Source: Chloroflexota bacterium (GTDB taxonomy: Bacteria; Chloroflexota; Anaerolineae; Anaerolineales; UBA11579). From it: a stretch of DNA of 43,689 nucleotides. The position numbers and the translations under genes were made by a program. Shown here one piece after another: positions 33,835 through 43,259 of this stretch. The notes beneath the pieces were generated by a model, which had not been told where the DNA came from, made no database searches, and saw nothing but the letters and a program-made list of their open reading frames with translations. The first letter of the stretch is position 1, and each line of letters begins with the position of its first letter. Location: assembly GCA_019456165.1 (NCBI GenBank), contig VRUJ01000037.1:1-43689 (forward strand). Direction: 5' to 3'.

Positions 33835-34326
33835 TTAATTCTTACAACCATAATCACGCCAACACGGTGCGAAGTAATAATCACCATTCACAATTTTCCA
33901 TTCACCATCAATGATCGTTAATGTGATCACAAAATTATTGGTAGATCGGTAGCTGTCAAAAAAATCTCCTTGATGAAAACTTGTTTCCCGGACCTCCACA
34001 TCTGCATTCTCGCCGTATATACTTGACGAAAGAATTTCTATGGTATTTGAAGTATTTTGGCGAAAAATGAATAAATTTAAATTTATATCCCGTTTAAATT
34101 CAATCACATCTTCTGGGTATTCTATTAGGTCTGGTGATAGATAACTATACGCACGTTCATAATCTTCATTTTGAATTGCTAAAAGATAATTATGAGTAAC
34201 TCCTTCTGGGGTGTCATCCGACAAATATGCAGCTTCTGACTGCATAAGAGCAACACCAATGGCTGCTGCTGCCAGTATGATTACCCCAACCACGATAGCA
34301 ATTAGAAATTTATCTGTACCTTTCAT
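33835..34326 (-). CDS. Membrane-anchored NTF2-like (DUF4878-type) protein
   Basis: The protein has 163 residues: an N-terminal helix (about 7-29), then an extracytoplasmic domain with the features of the NTF2-like fold (GVTHNYLLAIQNEDYERAYSYLSPDL near the start, WKIVNG near the end). Two Cys close to the C terminus may pair. GGAGGTG precedes ATG. Role unknown; many such proteins are ligand-binding or structural. Confidence 0.72.
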   Translation of the reverse strand: MKGTDKFLIAIVVGVIILAAAAIGVALMQSEAAYLSDDTPEGVTHNYLLAIQNEDYERAYSYLSPDLIEYPEDVIEFKRDINLNLFIFRQNTSNTIEILSSSIYGENADVEVRETSFHQGDFFDSYRSTNNFVITLTIIDGEWKIVNGDYYFAPCWRDYGCKN

Positions 34327-34535
34327 TAGCTCACCTCCAACGGTTTTCTCAATCCAAAATTATTATACAGTAAAAGGACTGTCAAAAATCGTTCATCAAC
34401 TGTTAAAACCTGTCATTTTTCCACAAAATTTATATTTGGTTATGCGTAATAATGGATTCTCGCCCATTAAAAGACTAATTTGGAATGTGACTTGCCCGGA
34501 TGGTGACCTGGTGTTATTATCTCTAGGATTCCAAG

Positions 34536-35039
34536 ATGATTTTCGCCAGTGAAGATCCAATTCAGCGCCAGCGCGTCCGTTATATGTTAATCCTTATCAT
34601 CATAGCATCTCTGCCATGCTATTGTTTAGGATGGATCACAGTACGCTGGCAGACCACACGTCCATCAACCCCCACTCCAACCATCACACAACTTAGCACA
34701 AATACCCCAATCGCGGTTCCCACCATTACTGACATTCCTTCAATAACGATAACCACCACTCCCACGGAAGAAGTTACTCCTACACAAACTCTTACACCTA
34801 CGAGCACTTCGACATTTTTCATCCCACCCACTATACCAATTCCGAGTAACACACCCAGCCCTACGGCATCCCCAACGGCAACCTTTACTGCTACCTCACT
34901 GCCCACCGCGACAGAGACTGCAACGATCACACCCACGGCCAGCGATACTCCGGTAGCAACGGATACAAACACGCCGCTTCCAAGTGATACTCCAACATCC
35001 CCACCAAGTGATACGCCAACCCCAAACGGCACTCCCTGA
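34536..35039 (+). CDS. Single-pass protein with Thr/Pro-rich extracytoplasmic tail
   Basis: The protein has 167 residues. A short cytoplasmic head is followed by one helix (about 16-33) and a tail of about 125 residues almost entirely Pro, Thr, Ser and Val (for example repeats of SDTPTSPPSDTP). There is no folded domain. It resembles the stalks of the other surface proteins in this window, but with nothing attached. A wall-spanning spacer or glycosylated tail is possible. Codon usage fits real coding, though a low-complexity frame on the other strand (34619-35032) is a shadow. Confidence 0.6.
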   Translation: MIFASEDPIQRQRVRYMLILIIIASLPCYCLGWITVRWQTTRPSTPTPTITQLSTNTPIAVPTITDIPSITITTTPTEEVTPTQTLTPTSTSTFFIPPTIPIPSNTPSPTASPTATFTATSLPTATETATITPTASDTPVATDTNTPLPSDTPTSPPSDTPTPNGTP

Positions 35040-35065
35040 TTGCATCCTTTGGGTCACACATCGAA

Positions 35066-36151
35066 ATGAAGGAAACCACAGACTTACTCAAAAAATTAAT
35101 CGCGACAGCCGGTCTTCCCGGTTATGAAACACCTGTCAGGGAAATTATAGAAAAAGCATGGGGACCTCTGGTAGACGAATTAAAAATCAACCGGCTAGGC
35201 AATCTATATGGGTATGTTCCGGGTACAGGTAAAGAACCCCGCTCTAGCATTCTTATCGCCGCTCATATGGATGCAATAGGGTTCATGGTAACAAGCATCA
35301 AAGATAGTTTCCTGCACATCACCCAGATTGGAGGCATAGATCCCCGCATCCTCCCCGGGCAAATGGTAACCATCCACGGGCGCAAGGATTTTCCCGGTAT
35401 GATAATCCAACCTCCAGCCCATACCCTCCCGGAGGGTATGCAAAATGGTGTTGTGCCTCTATCCGACCTTCTGGTGGAAACCGGGCTGACAGCTGCACAA
35501 ACCTCCAGGCAAGTCCGCATTGGTGATCTAATATCCTTTGCTTCAACTCCAATTGAAATTAAAGGCGACCTGCTAGCCGGGCACTCAATGGATAATAGGG
35601 CTTCGGTTGTCGCACTTACAGAAGCATTAAAGTTACTTAAAAAACGTCACCACGAATGGGACGTTTGGGCCGTAGCAACCTCCCAGGAAGAGGTTACCTT
35701 AGGTGGGGCTGCTGTTTCATCTTTTGATCTGCGTCCAACCCTGGCAGTGGTCGTAGACGTAACTTATGCAAAAGGACCCGGGGCAACAGCGCATTTATCA
35801 TACGCGATGGATAAAGGTCCTGCCTTGGGGTGGGGTCCAAACATTCATCCAAAATTGTTCCAGGCCTTTGAAGACCTTGCTGAAAAACTAGAAATACCGA
35901 ATCAGAAAGAGTTGATGTCCAGAATGTCTGGGACAGATGCAATCACAATGCAAGTGGCTGCCGAGGGAGTCCCAACTATGGTGATCAGCATCCCGCTGCG
36001 TTACATGCATACACCATATGAAATTGTTCATTTGAAAGACATTACCCGCACGGGTCGGCTGCTGGCTGAGTTTATTTGTGAATTGGACGACAAATTCATG
36101 GATACTCTAAGGTGGGATGAATCTGAAAAAGGGGTAAGGAACAGCAAATGA
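35066..36151 (+). CDS. M42-family metallo-aminopeptidase (copy 1)
   Basis: M42 enzymes are cytoplasmic, dizinc aminopeptidases that form 12-subunit cages. The protein has 361 residues. Metal residues are visible in AAHMDAIGF (His), HSMDNRASV (Asp), SQEEVTLGG (Glu-Glu), VVDVT (Asp) and MHTPYE (His). The ATG is followed 4 bases before its end by the next gene (overlap at 36148), so copies 1 and 2 are coupled. Glutamyl, leucyl or lysyl preference cannot be told. Confidence 0.93.
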   Translation: MKETTDLLKKLIATAGLPGYETPVREIIEKAWGPLVDELKINRLGNLYGYVPGTGKEPRSSILIAAHMDAIGFMVTSIKDSFLHITQIGGIDPRILPGQMVTIHGRKDFPGMIIQPPAHTLPEGMQNGVVPLSDLLVETGLTAAQTSRQVRIGDLISFASTPIEIKGDLLAGHSMDNRASVVALTEALKLLKKRHHEWDVWAVATSQEEVTLGGAAVSSFDLRPTLAVVVDVTYAKGPGATAHLSYAMDKGPALGWGPNIHPKLFQAFEDLAEKLEIPNQKELMSRMSGTDAITMQVAAEGVPTMVISIPLRYMHTPYEIVHLKDITRTGRLLAEFICELDDKFMDTLRWDESEKGVRNSK

Positions 36152-37242
36152 GCATCACGAAGAAAAAATCTTGGAACCCCCCAAAGATTGGCAGGGCACA
36201 AATCAGCTCATTAGAAAAACTGTCTGAGGCCAGCGGGGTATCTGGAAACGAAGATGCTGTGCGCAAGATTGTGATTGACGAGATCAAAGCATACGCTGAT
36301 GAATACGAAATAGACGCCCTCGGTAACGTATTGGTAACCAAGCGAGGCAGCAAGAAAAATCTACCACGGGTGATGTTAGCCGCCCATATGGATGAAGTTG
36401 GGTTTATGTTGGTACATGATGAAGGTGAAGGTTTATTCAGATTTGATATTGTCGGTGGAATTGACCGGCGTCAAATTATTAGTAAGCCCGTTTGGGTGGG
36501 CAAAAAACGCATTCCCGGCGTGATCGCAGGAAAACCGATCCATCTCACCACACCCAAAGAACGCAGCAATGTTATCAGTGTGGATACAATGCGTATCGAC
36601 CTGGGCCCTGGAAATAGCAAAAAAGGTAAAAGTGGCGATTGGGCAACCTTTGCAACTAAATTCATGCGCCAGGGGCAAACTTTGCGCGGCAAAGCCTTGG
36701 ACGACCGGGTAGGAGTTGCCAGCCTCATAGAACTACTGAAAAACGCGCCGCCTAATATTCATCTCTTGGCAGCCTTTACCGTACAAGAAGAAGTCGGTTT
36801 ACGCGGCGCTAAGGTGGCAGGATATGCCATTAACCCCGATATGGCGATCGTATTAGAATGCACACCGGCATTGGATATGCCAACCTGGGACGGTAGCGAA
36901 AACACGCTGTATCGCACAAAACTCAACCAAGGTCCGGCCATTTATATCGCGGATAGGGCAACCCTGCCAGACCCACGCCTGGTCAGGTTGCTGCAAGAAA
37001 CCGCTGAAGCCTACGATATTCCTTACCAATTGCGCCAACCTGGCGTAGTGGGAGGTACTGATGCGGGTGCAATTCATTTGCAGCGCTCCGGCATACCCAG
37101 TATTTCAATTTCGGTGCCCGCGCGATATTTACACACCCCTGCCAGTCTGATCCGCTTGGCTGATTGGCGCAATACTCTCGCGCTAGTCCACACTGCCCTC
37201 AGCCATATTACCCCTAATACACTCAAAGGTGAACGCCAATAG
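36148..37242 (+). CDS. M42-family metallo-aminopeptidase (copy 2)
   Basis: The protein has 364 residues. Metal residues lie in AAHMDEVGF (His), ALDDRVGV (Asp), VQEEVGLRGA (Glu-Glu), VLECTP (Glu in place of Asp, seen in some M42 members) and YLHTPASL (His). It begins in an ATGA overlap with copy 1 and ends 56 bases before copy 3. Similarity to copy 3 looks greater than to copy 1 around the VQEEVG block. Confidence 0.93.
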   Translation: MSITKKKSWNPPKIGRAQISSLEKLSEASGVSGNEDAVRKIVIDEIKAYADEYEIDALGNVLVTKRGSKKNLPRVMLAAHMDEVGFMLVHDEGEGLFRFDIVGGIDRRQIISKPVWVGKKRIPGVIAGKPIHLTTPKERSNVISVDTMRIDLGPGNSKKGKSGDWATFATKFMRQGQTLRGKALDDRVGVASLIELLKNAPPNIHLLAAFTVQEEVGLRGAKVAGYAINPDMAIVLECTPALDMPTWDGSENTLYRTKLNQGPAIYIADRATLPDPRLVRLLQETAEAYDIPYQLRQPGVVGGTDAGAIHLQRSGIPSISISVPARYLHTPASLIRLADWRNTLALVHTALSHITPNTLKGERQ

Positions 37243-37298
37243 ATATTTCAGCGGATAGAACTTTTTTCAGCGTAATCTTTCATTAAACAGGAACACAC

Positions 37299-38297
37299 AT
37301 GAAATCACTAATCCAAAAACTTGTCGAAATCCCCGGACCTTCAGGTTACGAGTCTCAGGTAAGGGAAGCTGTCAAAGACGAAGTCGAACCGTACGTGGAT
37401 GAGATGCAGGTTGACCCTTTAGGTAATCTGATCACCCGCAAAGGAAGCGGCGGTGATAAGGGTCTGAAGGTGATGTTGTCCGCACATTTGGATGAGATTG
37501 GCGTGATGGTAAGCCACGTCGATAAAAATGGCTTTGCGCGCTTTACTCAACTCGGAACGGTTTTTCCACGCAACACTGCTGGAGGACGGGTGCGCTTCTT
37601 AAACGGAGCACATGGTGTAATCGGGATGGAAGTTCCTCCCAGCCGTTCTGCGGTTACCACCCTGAACAAAATGTATATCGATCTGGGGGTTACCAGCAAG
37701 AAAGACTGTCCTGTGAAAGTCGGGGATGTCGCCGCTTTCGAACGCACCTTCCAGGATTTGGGCAAGCGCATGGTATCCAAAGCTATGGATGACCGCATAG
37801 GCGTGGCCGTCCTAATCGAAACCTTGAAAGCCTTGAAAAGCACGCCTCATCAAGTGTTTGGTGTTTTCAGCGTCCAGGAAGAAGTGGGTGTACGCGGGGC
37901 TACCACCGCAGCCTTCGGAGTGAACCCAGATCTGGGCCTCGCCATAGACACCACGGGAGTTGGTGACACCCCTAAATCTCCGAGATCTGATCTAGCTTTA
38001 GGGAAGGGGCCGGCCATAAAAATTAAAGATTTTGGAATGATTTCTGATCCGCGCGTTGTAGCCTGGATAGAAGCAGGCGCAAAACGAGCCAAAATACCTT
38101 ACCAACTGGATATCCTGATTGGCGGATCCACGGACGCACGCGCCATCCAACTCAGTCGGGCCGGGGTGCCAAGCAGCGGAATTTCCATACCCTCTCGCTA
38201 CATTCACTCGCCATCTGAGATGGTGGATTTTGACGACGTCAAAAACACGATTAAACTTCTCGTCCACCTGTTAAGCCGCCCCATAAAACTGCAATAA
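37299..38297 (+). CDS. M42-family metallo-aminopeptidase (copy 3)
   Basis: The protein has 332 residues, about 30 shorter than the other two. Metal residues lie in SAHLDEIGV (His), AMDDRIGV (Asp), VQEEVGVRGA (Glu-Glu), AIDTTG (Asp) and YIHSPSEM (His). All three copies keep the full set, so each is probably active, perhaps on different N-terminal residues or as a mixed complex. A 235-base gap to the M23 gene shows no other gene. Confidence 0.93.
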   Translation: MKSLIQKLVEIPGPSGYESQVREAVKDEVEPYVDEMQVDPLGNLITRKGSGGDKGLKVMLSAHLDEIGVMVSHVDKNGFARFTQLGTVFPRNTAGGRVRFLNGAHGVIGMEVPPSRSAVTTLNKMYIDLGVTSKKDCPVKVGDVAAFERTFQDLGKRMVSKAMDDRIGVAVLIETLKALKSTPHQVFGVFSVQEEVGVRGATTAAFGVNPDLGLAIDTTGVGDTPKSPRSDLALGKGPAIKIKDFGMISDPRVVAWIEAGAKRAKIPYQLDILIGGSTDARAIQLSRAGVPSSGISIPSRYIHSPSEMVDFDDVKNTIKLLVHLLSRPIKLQ

Positions 38298-38532
38298 ATA
38301 TTAGATTTTATTAACTTTTTTTTTCCAAACTACATCGATGTTTTTTTATGTCCAAATCTATCTAAATAAGAATGAGAAATATTATCAAAACCAGAGATAA
38401 TATGTGCTTTAAATTCATTATTTGTTCGAAAAACAAAATAATACACTAACGAATTCGGATGAGAGACGTAGGATAATCGTAGGTTGACGAGTTAATATCG
38501 CGGTGTTATCATGCGCCGCGGAGTAACCGGAA

Positions 38533-39783
38533 ATGTCTGAGCAACCGATCCAAAAACAAAGCCCAGCAGATCAATCTAGTTTGGGTAGTAATAATATACC
38601 CTTGGAGGAAACTCTAGATGGGAATGCCAGAATCAGCAACTTGTGGGAAAGGATTAGTTATCTAGGAATAGCGGAACCGGTGTTACGCATAGGAACACTT
38701 GTGCTCACCATTATTCTAGTCGCTATCACGGCAATGGCTATGCGCAGTTTCTCTGCTAGTATCCAGGATACACGAGAAGGAGACATTGACGCTACGGCTC
38801 AAGCTATCGCTGTCCCTACGATGGCAGCGGCGGTTGGCGAGGTAGATGGGCTCGGCGCGCAGCTTCCAGCTGGGGTAATGCCAGAATTTTCTATTCAGAG
38901 TAGTTTTAGCAGCGGGATATCACGTCAGGCTAATCTCGAAACCATTATCCCAAGCAGGGCGAGAGTTGATACGACCACCTACGAAGTGAAGCAAGGTGAC
39001 AACCTTTTCAGCATCGCAGAGATGTTTGGGCTGCGGGCGGAAACGATCCTGTGGGGCAACAGCGAGGTTTTGGGAGATAACCCTAGATTTATAAGCGTCG
39101 GCCAGGAACTCACCATATTACCTGTTGACGGAACATACCATAAATGGTCTGCAGGAGAAAATCTACGCGCCGTAGCGAATTTCTTTGGAGTGGAACCGGA
39201 TGCAATCATCGAGTGGCCGGGAAATAATTTTGATCCTTATGAAACCGAACCAGAGACTGTTGAAATCCCAGATGGAACCTGGTTGATCGTCCCCGGAGGT
39301 GAACGCGAACTCGTAGATTGGGGACCGCCAAGGATCTCCCGTAGTAATCCAGCAGTGGCCGCTTATTATGGTGAGGGCGCCTGCGGAGCAGTTTATGAGG
39401 GCGCTGTCGGGACAAATACCTTTATTTGGCCCACCACGAGCAGAATTATCTCTGGATTCGGTTATGACCCAATCATCCACCCCGCGATAGACATTGGGGG
39501 TAACGAGGGGAATGCGATCTATGCCACGGATACCGGAGTTGTAGTTTATGCAGGCTGGAGCCAGTATGGATATGGCAACATGATAGTCATCGATCACGGC
39601 AACGGATGGCAATCTGCATACGCTCACTTACTGACTTACAACGTCTACTGTGGGCAGAGTGTCTACCAGGGTGACGTTATAGCGGCTCTGGGGAATACCG
39701 GAAATTCTTCCGGCGCTCACTTGCATTTCGAATTGTATAGCGAGCTTTGGGGGAAAGTTAACCCGCTTGAATTCTTACAATAA
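38533..39783 (+). CDS. LysM and M23-family peptidoglycan endopeptidase
   Basis: The protein has 416 residues: a cytoplasmic head (about 1-55), one helix (about 58-76), a linker, a LysM domain (YEVKQGDNLFSIAEMFGL, about 150-200), a second weaker LysM-like segment (HKWSAGENLRAVANFFGVEP) and a C-terminal M23 domain. The M23 motifs are HPAIDIG (His, Asp), AYAHL (His) and GAHLHFE (His). LysM binds peptidoglycan and M23 cuts its cross-bridge or stem peptide, so it works outside the membrane in wall remodelling. GGAG lies 9 bases before ATG. Confidence 0.92.
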   Translation: MSEQPIQKQSPADQSSLGSNNIPLEETLDGNARISNLWERISYLGIAEPVLRIGTLVLTIILVAITAMAMRSFSASIQDTREGDIDATAQAIAVPTMAAAVGEVDGLGAQLPAGVMPEFSIQSSFSSGISRQANLETIIPSRARVDTTTYEVKQGDNLFSIAEMFGLRAETILWGNSEVLGDNPRFISVGQELTILPVDGTYHKWSAGENLRAVANFFGVEPDAIIEWPGNNFDPYETEPETVEIPDGTWLIVPGGERELVDWGPPRISRSNPAVAAYYGEGACGAVYEGAVGTNTFIWPTTSRIISGFGYDPIIHPAIDIGGNEGNAIYATDTGVVVYAGWSQYGYGNMIVIDHGNGWQSAYAHLLTYNVYCGQSVYQGDVIAALGNTGNSSGAHLHFELYSELWGKVNPLEFLQ

Positions 39784-39809
39784 TTTTCTCCCTTATTTAC
39801 CTAACATCT

Positions 39810-39923
39810 TATCCGCGTTTATCCGTTTTTATTTGCGGTTAAAATGTTTTTTTCACCAACACAGTTATGCGGATACAGATTATAAAGTGAATAACCGCAG
39901 ATGAACTCGGATGGACGCAGATA
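39810..39923. repeat. Imperfect inverted repeat of CCGC(A/G)GAT-type units
   Basis: The reverse complement of 39810-39841 matches 39892-39923 at about 25 of 32 bases by eye. Both contain the pattern of CGGATAAACGCGGAT-like intergenic repeats seen in many bacteria. A further partial unit (GCGGATACAGATTA) lies between. Confidence 0.55.
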
Positions 39924-39941
39924 AAAATAATATTATTCGGA

Positions 39942-40035
39942 ACCTTGCGAAGGTTGCAATGGTGCAATTGAGGAAATATTTTCATGCAGAAAAAACGTTT
40001 TCATTCGACAAAATCCGATTAAACCTTCGCAAGGT
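39942..40035. repeat. 94-bp element with 14-bp inverted ends (MITE- or REP-like)
   Basis: ACCTTGCGAAGGTT (39942-39955) is inverted perfectly at 40022-40035. Each end is itself nearly palindromic (ACCTT-GCG-AAGGT). No target duplication is visible, so it could also be two copies of one small palindromic site. It lies between the M23 and wecB genes. Confidence 0.55.
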
Positions 40036-40089
40036 GTAAAAATGTCAGGTAGCTTAACATCAAATGTGGGATAATTCAGAATAATTAAC

Positions 40090-41199
40090 ATGAAACCTAA
40101 GAGAATCTTAACTATCTTTGGGACGCGGCCAGAAGCTGTCAAAATGGCGCCGGTTGTGCTTGCCCTGAAGCAAGAGCCAAATATCGAGGCGCGCGTGTGT
40201 GTCACCGCCCAACACCGCCAATTACTAGACCAAGTCTTGAAAATATTTGAAATTGAACCAGATTATGACTTAGATATCATGCATCCCGATCAGTCATTGG
40301 CTGAATCTACCGCAGCGGTTTTCAGCAAACTCGATCCGGTTTTGAAAGAGTTCCAGCCATCCTGGGCGCTGGTGCAAGGGGATACCACTACTGTGATGGC
40401 CGCTTCCCTATTAGCCTACTATAACCGCATAAAGGTCGGGCATGTTGAGGCCGGTTTGCGCACCAATGATAAATGGCAGCCTTTCCCTGAGGAAATTAAC
40501 CGCCGAGTAGCAGGGGTGGTGGCAGACCTGCATTTTGCGGCCACAGAGTGGGCGAAGAATAATTTGATACGTGAAAATATCCCCGAAGAAAAGATTTTGG
40601 TTACAGGCAACCCGGTGATTGATGCCCTGAATATGGCCGCGGGAAAACCCTATGATTTCAATACTGGGCCTCTCAAAGATTTGCCTTTAGAAAAGCGCCT
40701 CGTGCTGGTCACCGCCCACCGCCGCGAGAATTTTGGAGAGCCTTTAGAAAGGATTTGCGCAGCCCTGCGTTCATTGGCTGGGTCTTATGCAGACACACAG
40801 TTCATCTACCCCGTGCACCCCAATCCTAATGTGACTGAACCAGTCCACCGTCTGCTGGCTGGTATTCCCAATATAATATTGTTGCCACCCTTGGATTATT
40901 TGCCCTGGGTGCACTTGATGAAGAAGGCGAGTCTAATACTCACCGATTCGGGCGGCCTGCAAGAAGAAGCCCCCGGTTTGGGAATCCCGGTGCTGGTAAT
41001 GCGTGCCCTCACTGAAAGACCCGAAGGCGTTGAAGCTGGCGTGGTAAAAATGGTGGGCACTGACGTTGAGAAAATCATCCAGCAAACACGCGAGTTATTA
41101 GACGATCCGGAAGCGCATGCTGAAATGGCTCAGGCCCAAAACCCATACGGGGATGGAAAGGCCGCAAGCCGCATCGTCAAGGCCCTGCTGGATAATTGA
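40090..41199 (+). CDS. wecB: UDP-N-acetylglucosamine 2-epimerase (non-hydrolysing)
   Basis: The enzyme interconverts UDP-GlcNAc and UDP-ManNAc for surface polysaccharides. The protein has 369 residues. Typical blocks are FGTRPEAVKMAPV at the start, VEAGLRTNDKWQPFPEEINRR, and the C-terminal TDSGGLQEEAPGLGIPVLV and ERPEGVEAG that bind UDP. No other sugar genes are near, so it may act alone in supplying ManNAc. No Shine-Dalgarno site is seen. Confidence 0.95.
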   Translation: MKPKRILTIFGTRPEAVKMAPVVLALKQEPNIEARVCVTAQHRQLLDQVLKIFEIEPDYDLDIMHPDQSLAESTAAVFSKLDPVLKEFQPSWALVQGDTTTVMAASLLAYYNRIKVGHVEAGLRTNDKWQPFPEEINRRVAGVVADLHFAATEWAKNNLIRENIPEEKILVTGNPVIDALNMAAGKPYDFNTGPLKDLPLEKRLVLVTAHRRENFGEPLERICAALRSLAGSYADTQFIYPVHPNPNVTEPVHRLLAGIPNIILLPPLDYLPWVHLMKKASLILTDSGGLQEEAPGLGIPVLVMRALTERPEGVEAGVVKMVGTDVEKIIQQTRELLDDPEAHAEMAQAQNPYGDGKAASRIVKALLDN

Positions 41200-41327
41200 T
41201 GCGGGATCTGATAGACCAATATCTGCTAGAACCAAATTACTATAGGAGCTCCCACTTACCTCTTTCAGTGAATTAATTTACCCAGATTGCAATAATGCAG
41301 TTCTTTGGCTGGGATTAGGAGACGATT

Positions 41328-42517
41328 ATGAAAAATAATTTAATAAAAATATATTGTATAGTCACCGTATTCCTCGGGATGATATTATTAGTGATGGGTT
41401 GCAGCCCTTCGGGGAATGCAGAATTAAATACTGAAGTCTGCAATCTGCCTCCAGTTGAGTTTGCTTATCCACCTTTTGCAACCCCTGAAAGTTTCCCTAC
41501 ACCAATTCCAATTAGGAACGCGTGGGAACCGCAATTGTCTAGTGAACAAACTCAAGATGTAAATCTGACCTTACCCATAAGTGGGATTGTAGATCAAATT
41601 GCAGCCCGGACAAATGATGAAATATGGTTAAAAATCAATCAAAGAATCCTACGGTACACCCCAAGCACACATGATATTGTGGAATTCACAATAAGAGACG
41701 AAGAAGATACATTGATTGTCCCGAATGAAATAATCATTGATAGTGACAACAGTCTCTGGGTAGCATCCCCCAATGGCATAGATAATAGATTGGTCCTAAG
41801 CCAATATAATCCCGAGACGGACAATTTTGATATTCAGTTTGATGAAAGTGATATTCTCTTCCAATCTGAGTATGTTAATGAGCTTGATCATATGTGGAGG
41901 ATTTTACCGGTCCCGTAATTCTGTTAGGCGGTAATATAATTCGATTTAATCGAGATACGCGTCAGCTAGAACTAATTGTAGGATACCCTCAGGGATTTTC
42001 CGTTCATTCATTCGCCTTTGATGAAGATGGAATGATATGGATGAATGCAGAAATAATCGAGGAAAATCCTTCAACTGTGTATCCTTATACGCATTCCATT
42101 TTCATGTACGATCCTCAAACTGGAGATAATTATGAATCAGGAACTGGTAAGTTCGAATTTGGGGCGGTTACTTTATTTTTTGATCATAGTAATAAGTTAT
42201 GGCTAAATGCTGCAGGATGGATTGATTTACAAATAGATACAGGTTATAGATTTTTTAGAATCTTACCCTCTCCAATTTTTATAACTACTTCATATGTCTT
42301 AGGCGGTAGCTATTACTGGCCCAATGCATTTCCTAGACTAGAAAGTATGGATAGATTCTTGTGGTTTGATTCTCCAGCAGGTGTTGCAGTTCTCGATTTG
42401 GAAAGTTATGAGTGGTGTTTAATGACTAGATTTTCAAGCCCAATTGCTGAAGATAGTGATCATAACATTTGGATTGTTGGAGAAGGCCAGATATATAAAT
42501 ATCGCCAGGAGCCATAG
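41328..42517 (+). pseudogene. Frameshifted propeller-like lipoprotein gene
   Basis: The first part (41328-41918) has a signal peptide ending in lipobox LVMGC (Cys25) and repeats such as NDEIWLKINQRILRYTP and DNSLWVASPNGIDN. The second part (from 41894) continues in another frame with GNIIRFNRDTRQLELIVG, DGMIWMNAEIIEE and NKLWLNAAGW. These Leu-Trp-rich repeats resemble two-component-regulator or SMP-type beta-propeller blades. The overlap, 41894-41918, marks the shift. Together they would give about 390 residues. Function unknown. Confidence 0.75.
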
Positions 42518-42542
42518 ATTAGATTATTAATAATTTTCCTAA

Positions 42543-42683
42543 ACAGAACCAGCTCTGCCAGCTCTCACCGACACGACCTACCTCTACGAAGGCGACGGCA
42601 ACATGGTCAATTCAGTAGTCAATGGCATAACAACCTTCTTCGGGGACAGGCGCTGCTGGAAAATTGATGCCGAAGATTTGTGA
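42543..42683 (+). pseudogene. Rhs/YD-repeat protein fragment A
   Basis: The frame reads TDTTYLYEGDGNMVNSVVNG then ITTFFGD, the YD-repeat pattern of Rhs/wall-associated proteins, then RRCWKIDAEDL and a stop. It has no start and no upstream Rhs sequence, so it is a remnant. It matches fragment B at about 84% by eye over some 68 bases. Confidence 0.75.
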
Positions 42684-42691
42684 TTTATTGA

Positions 42692-43258
42692 ATGAAAATG
42701 AACAATAAAAGATTAACTATATTCCTGGTTACCCTAATACTTTTATTACACTCGTGTCAACGCTACAAGGAATATCCGACAATTGATCGTGACCGTGGAT
42801 TCTCCATCCTAGATTTAATGCTTAACTCAACTAATTTGCCCCCTAATTGGGAGTTTAGGGAACCATCATTATATTATGATTCTACTTTTCATACTTGGTA
42901 AAACGCTTCAACTGTGTTCTGGTCATTTGCGGAGGATGGTCAAAAATTGGTAGTACAGCAAAAAGTCCATGATTTTGGATCTGTAGAAATAGCTGAAAGA
43001 GCATTCGAAAGGTATTTCAATGCCGGTGCAGAAACAGATACTGAAGGTTGGTCCTATCGGAGCGACGTCGCGGATCAATCACATATATGGTGCTATGGTG
43101 TTCAGGAACGAGAATATACAGTCTGTAGATGGAGGGCTAGATATGAAGAGTTTGTGGTCGAATCAAGCATGCGATTATATTTTGACGACTTCACCTTTGA
43201 GGATGCTGAAGAAATCGTACGGGCAATAGATTCAATTATGGAATCTTATCTTAAATAA
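42692..43258 (+). pseudogene. Lipoprotein gene with in-frame stop codon
   Basis: The signal peptide ends in lipobox LLLHSC (Cys22). The frame is broken by TAA at 42899-42901 and then goes on in the same frame (NASTVFWSFAEDGQKLVVQQ) to a stop at 43258, giving about 188 residues with one nonsense codon. The second half has an alpha/beta look with three Cys/Trp-rich spots. No named family. It sits exactly between two Rhs fragments. Either a recent nonsense mutation or a sequencing error is possible. Confidence 0.7.
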
Positions 43259-43259
43259 T

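Larger units (their letters stand above)
39784..40089. other. 306-base intergenic region with two inverted-repeat elements
   Basis: There is no gene. An imperfect inverted repeat (39810-39841 and 39892-39923) and a 94-base element with 14-bp ends (39942-40035) occupy most of it. GATAAT at 40070-40075 may be the -10 of the wecB gene. Confidence 0.6.

Noticed and set aside
34619..35032. 137-codon minus-strand Val/Gly-rich frame
   Set aside because: It is the antisense of the Thr/Pro stalk; such complement frames are expected from low-complexity sequence.
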